Below the pieces are notes generated by a model. It worked only from the letters and a program-made list of their open reading frames with translations, was not told the DNA's origin and ran no database searches. Below, in pieces: positions 63,254 to 64,000 of a DNA stretch of 64,000 nt. This DNA is from a virus: positions 1 through 64,000 of the IMG/VR virus record IMGVR_UViG_3300043410_001789; one strand, given 5' to 3'. A program made the position numbers and the translations under genes. How positions within the stretch are numbered: the first letter of the stretch is position 1; each line of letters begins with the position of its first letter.

Positions 63254-64000
63254 TTATCTGGAAAACCAGTAAAAGCTAAAAGCTGCAAAATAATAATTAG
63301 AATAGTTATAGAAATTAGAATAATTGTAAAAATTAGAATAATTGTAAAAATTGGCATAATTATAAAAATTAGCATAATTATAAAAGTTAGAATAATTATA
63401 AAAATTATAATAGTTATAAAAATTATAGAAGTTATAGAAGTTATAGAAGTTTGAGTAGTTATAATAAGACGTAACTATTCCAGACCAGGCGGTGGCTACA
63501 CCATCTCCATTTAAATTACTTGCATAGACCTTATACTTTTGCTGTGTTCCAGCCTCTTGTGGAACATCTACGGTATTTACCGTTGTATCTCCAGACTTAG
63601 CATCATCAGATGACCAGTGATAGCTTGTAATTGATTTTCCGCCATTTGCTGGAGCAAGCCAAGATAGACGATCGCTATTGGTTGTAGATATTGCTTCTGC
63701 TGTAAATGAGGACGGTACGTCAGGAACTGTGGTGACCAAAACTGAAGAAGATGTCGCAGGATTAGAATTTCCACCAGTTGTCTTGGCAATTACCGTAAAG
63801 GTATATGAGGTATTTGATGCTAATCCTTCAAATATGAATGGAGATTGACTAGTTGGTAATGATAGTGTATTTTTAGTTACAGTCGCTGGAGAAGAGCTAA
63901 TGTCATAGCTATTTGGGGTAGGAAATCCTGCTGGTAAGGTCCATACAAGGCTTACAGCACCACCTTCGGCATTGGTTCCAGTTGCTGTCTGAAGGTATGG
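63254..64000 (-). CDS. Fibre-like protein with Fn3 domains and NFYNYS tail (3' part)
   Basis: The frame is open to the right edge, so the start is outside; 248 C-terminal residues are visible. They hold a fibronectin type III-like pattern twice (SLVWTLPAGFPTPNSYDIS ... SYTFTVIAKTTGGNSNPATS; then FTAEAISTTNSDRLSWLAP ... QKYKVYASNLNGDGVATAW) followed by ~55 residues of aromatic NFYNY(S/A) repeats and the end FAAFSFYWFSR. The Fn3 part suits a tail fibre or surface protein. The aromatic tail may self-associate. Confidence 0.75.
   Translation of the reverse strand, partial: PYLQTATGTNAEGGAVSLVWTLPAGFPTPNSYDISSSPATVTKNTLSLPTSQSPFIFEGLASNTSYTFTVIAKTTGGNSNPATSSSVLVTTVPDVPSSFTAEAISTTNSDRLSWLAPANGGKSITSYHWSSDDAKSGDTTVNTVDVPQEAGTQQKYKVYASNLNGDGVATAWSGIVTSYYNYSNFYNFYNFYNFYNYYNFYNYSNFYNYANFYNYANFYNYSNFYNYSNFYNYSNYYFAAFSFYWFSR
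63290..63468 (-). repeat. Tandem 18-nt repeats coding NFYNYS
   Basis: About six imperfect 18-nt units, followed by shorter 9-nt units (GAAGTTATA on the plus strand), all within the fibre gene. Base content is about 85% AT. The arrays keep the reading frame and code only Asn, Phe, Tyr, Ser and Ala. Confidence 0.85.

Noticed and set aside
63290-63468. CRISPR array
   Set aside because: Units are contiguous with no spacers, keep an open reading frame and code a repeat peptide.

Overview
The window is a continuous piece of a tailed-phage genome of siphovirus type (HK97-fold capsid, portal, neck proteins, a 2,613-residue tape measure). Every gene I could support lies on the minus strand, so transcription runs from 64000 towards 1. 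The DNA is AT-rich, with very short or overlapping gene junctions (TAATG, ATGA, GTGA). Pointers to an actinobacterial host are a class Ib ribonucleotide reductase, small zinc proteins of types common in actinophages, and a secreted protein resembling surface proteins of freshwater Nanopelagicales (acI). The host assignment is inference. No integrase, repressor, transposase or CRISPR array was found. Both ends cut a gene.

Layout in transcription order. (1) 64000-58260: a fibre-like protein with an NFYNYS repeat tail, a 2OG-Fe(II) oxygenase, a tiny zinc protein, a 1,245-residue LamG-like structural protein and a small head-region protein. (2) 58258-49104: portal, protease-scaffold fusion, major capsid protein, head-tail connectors, tail terminator, tail tube and two paralogous tail assembly chaperones. 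(3) 49082-34080: tape measure and minor tail proteins. (4) 34074-23240: HTH protein, helicase-associated proteins, DnaB-like helicase, DnaG-like primase, ssDNA-binding protein, DNA polymerase III alpha, MazG-like protein, NrdH redoxin, RecA, a PD-(D/E)XK protein, a 2OG oxygenase. (5) 23204-18817: Cas4-like nuclease, zinc protein, RuvC-like resolvase, a 50-residue HTH protein, then both terminase subunits, far from the portal. (6) 18792-9884: host-like secreted surface protein, nrdI-nrdE-nrdF, a secreted PA14 protein starting at ATT, two membrane proteins, a metallopeptidase, an acidic protein, a secreted subtilase-like protein. (7) 9764-9063: tRNA-Asn, -Gly, -Asp and -Thr behind a strong promoter. 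(8) 9049-1: three related proteins of an uncharacterised phage family, a glycosyltransferase, an SGNH hydrolase, a 25-residue basic peptide, a carbamoyltransferase, a DUF2061 membrane protein, an M23 endolysin, two small zinc proteins, an RmlB-like dehydratase, a GT61-type glycosyltransferase and a partial nucleotidyltransferase. This last block looks like a glycan-making or glycan-modifying module with lysis genes embedded in it.

The regulatory DNA is readable. Five intrinsic terminators and many promoter candidates can be seen. Many carry an extended -10 of the form TGnTATAMT, and in several the -10 lies 6-7 nt from the ATG, which predicts leaderless mRNAs. Several genes were too short or lacked a usual start codon and were found by reading the gaps: 1-166, 5260-5337, 11859-12026, 21404-21556, 34566-34724, 62429-62563 and the 5' extension of the PA14 gene.
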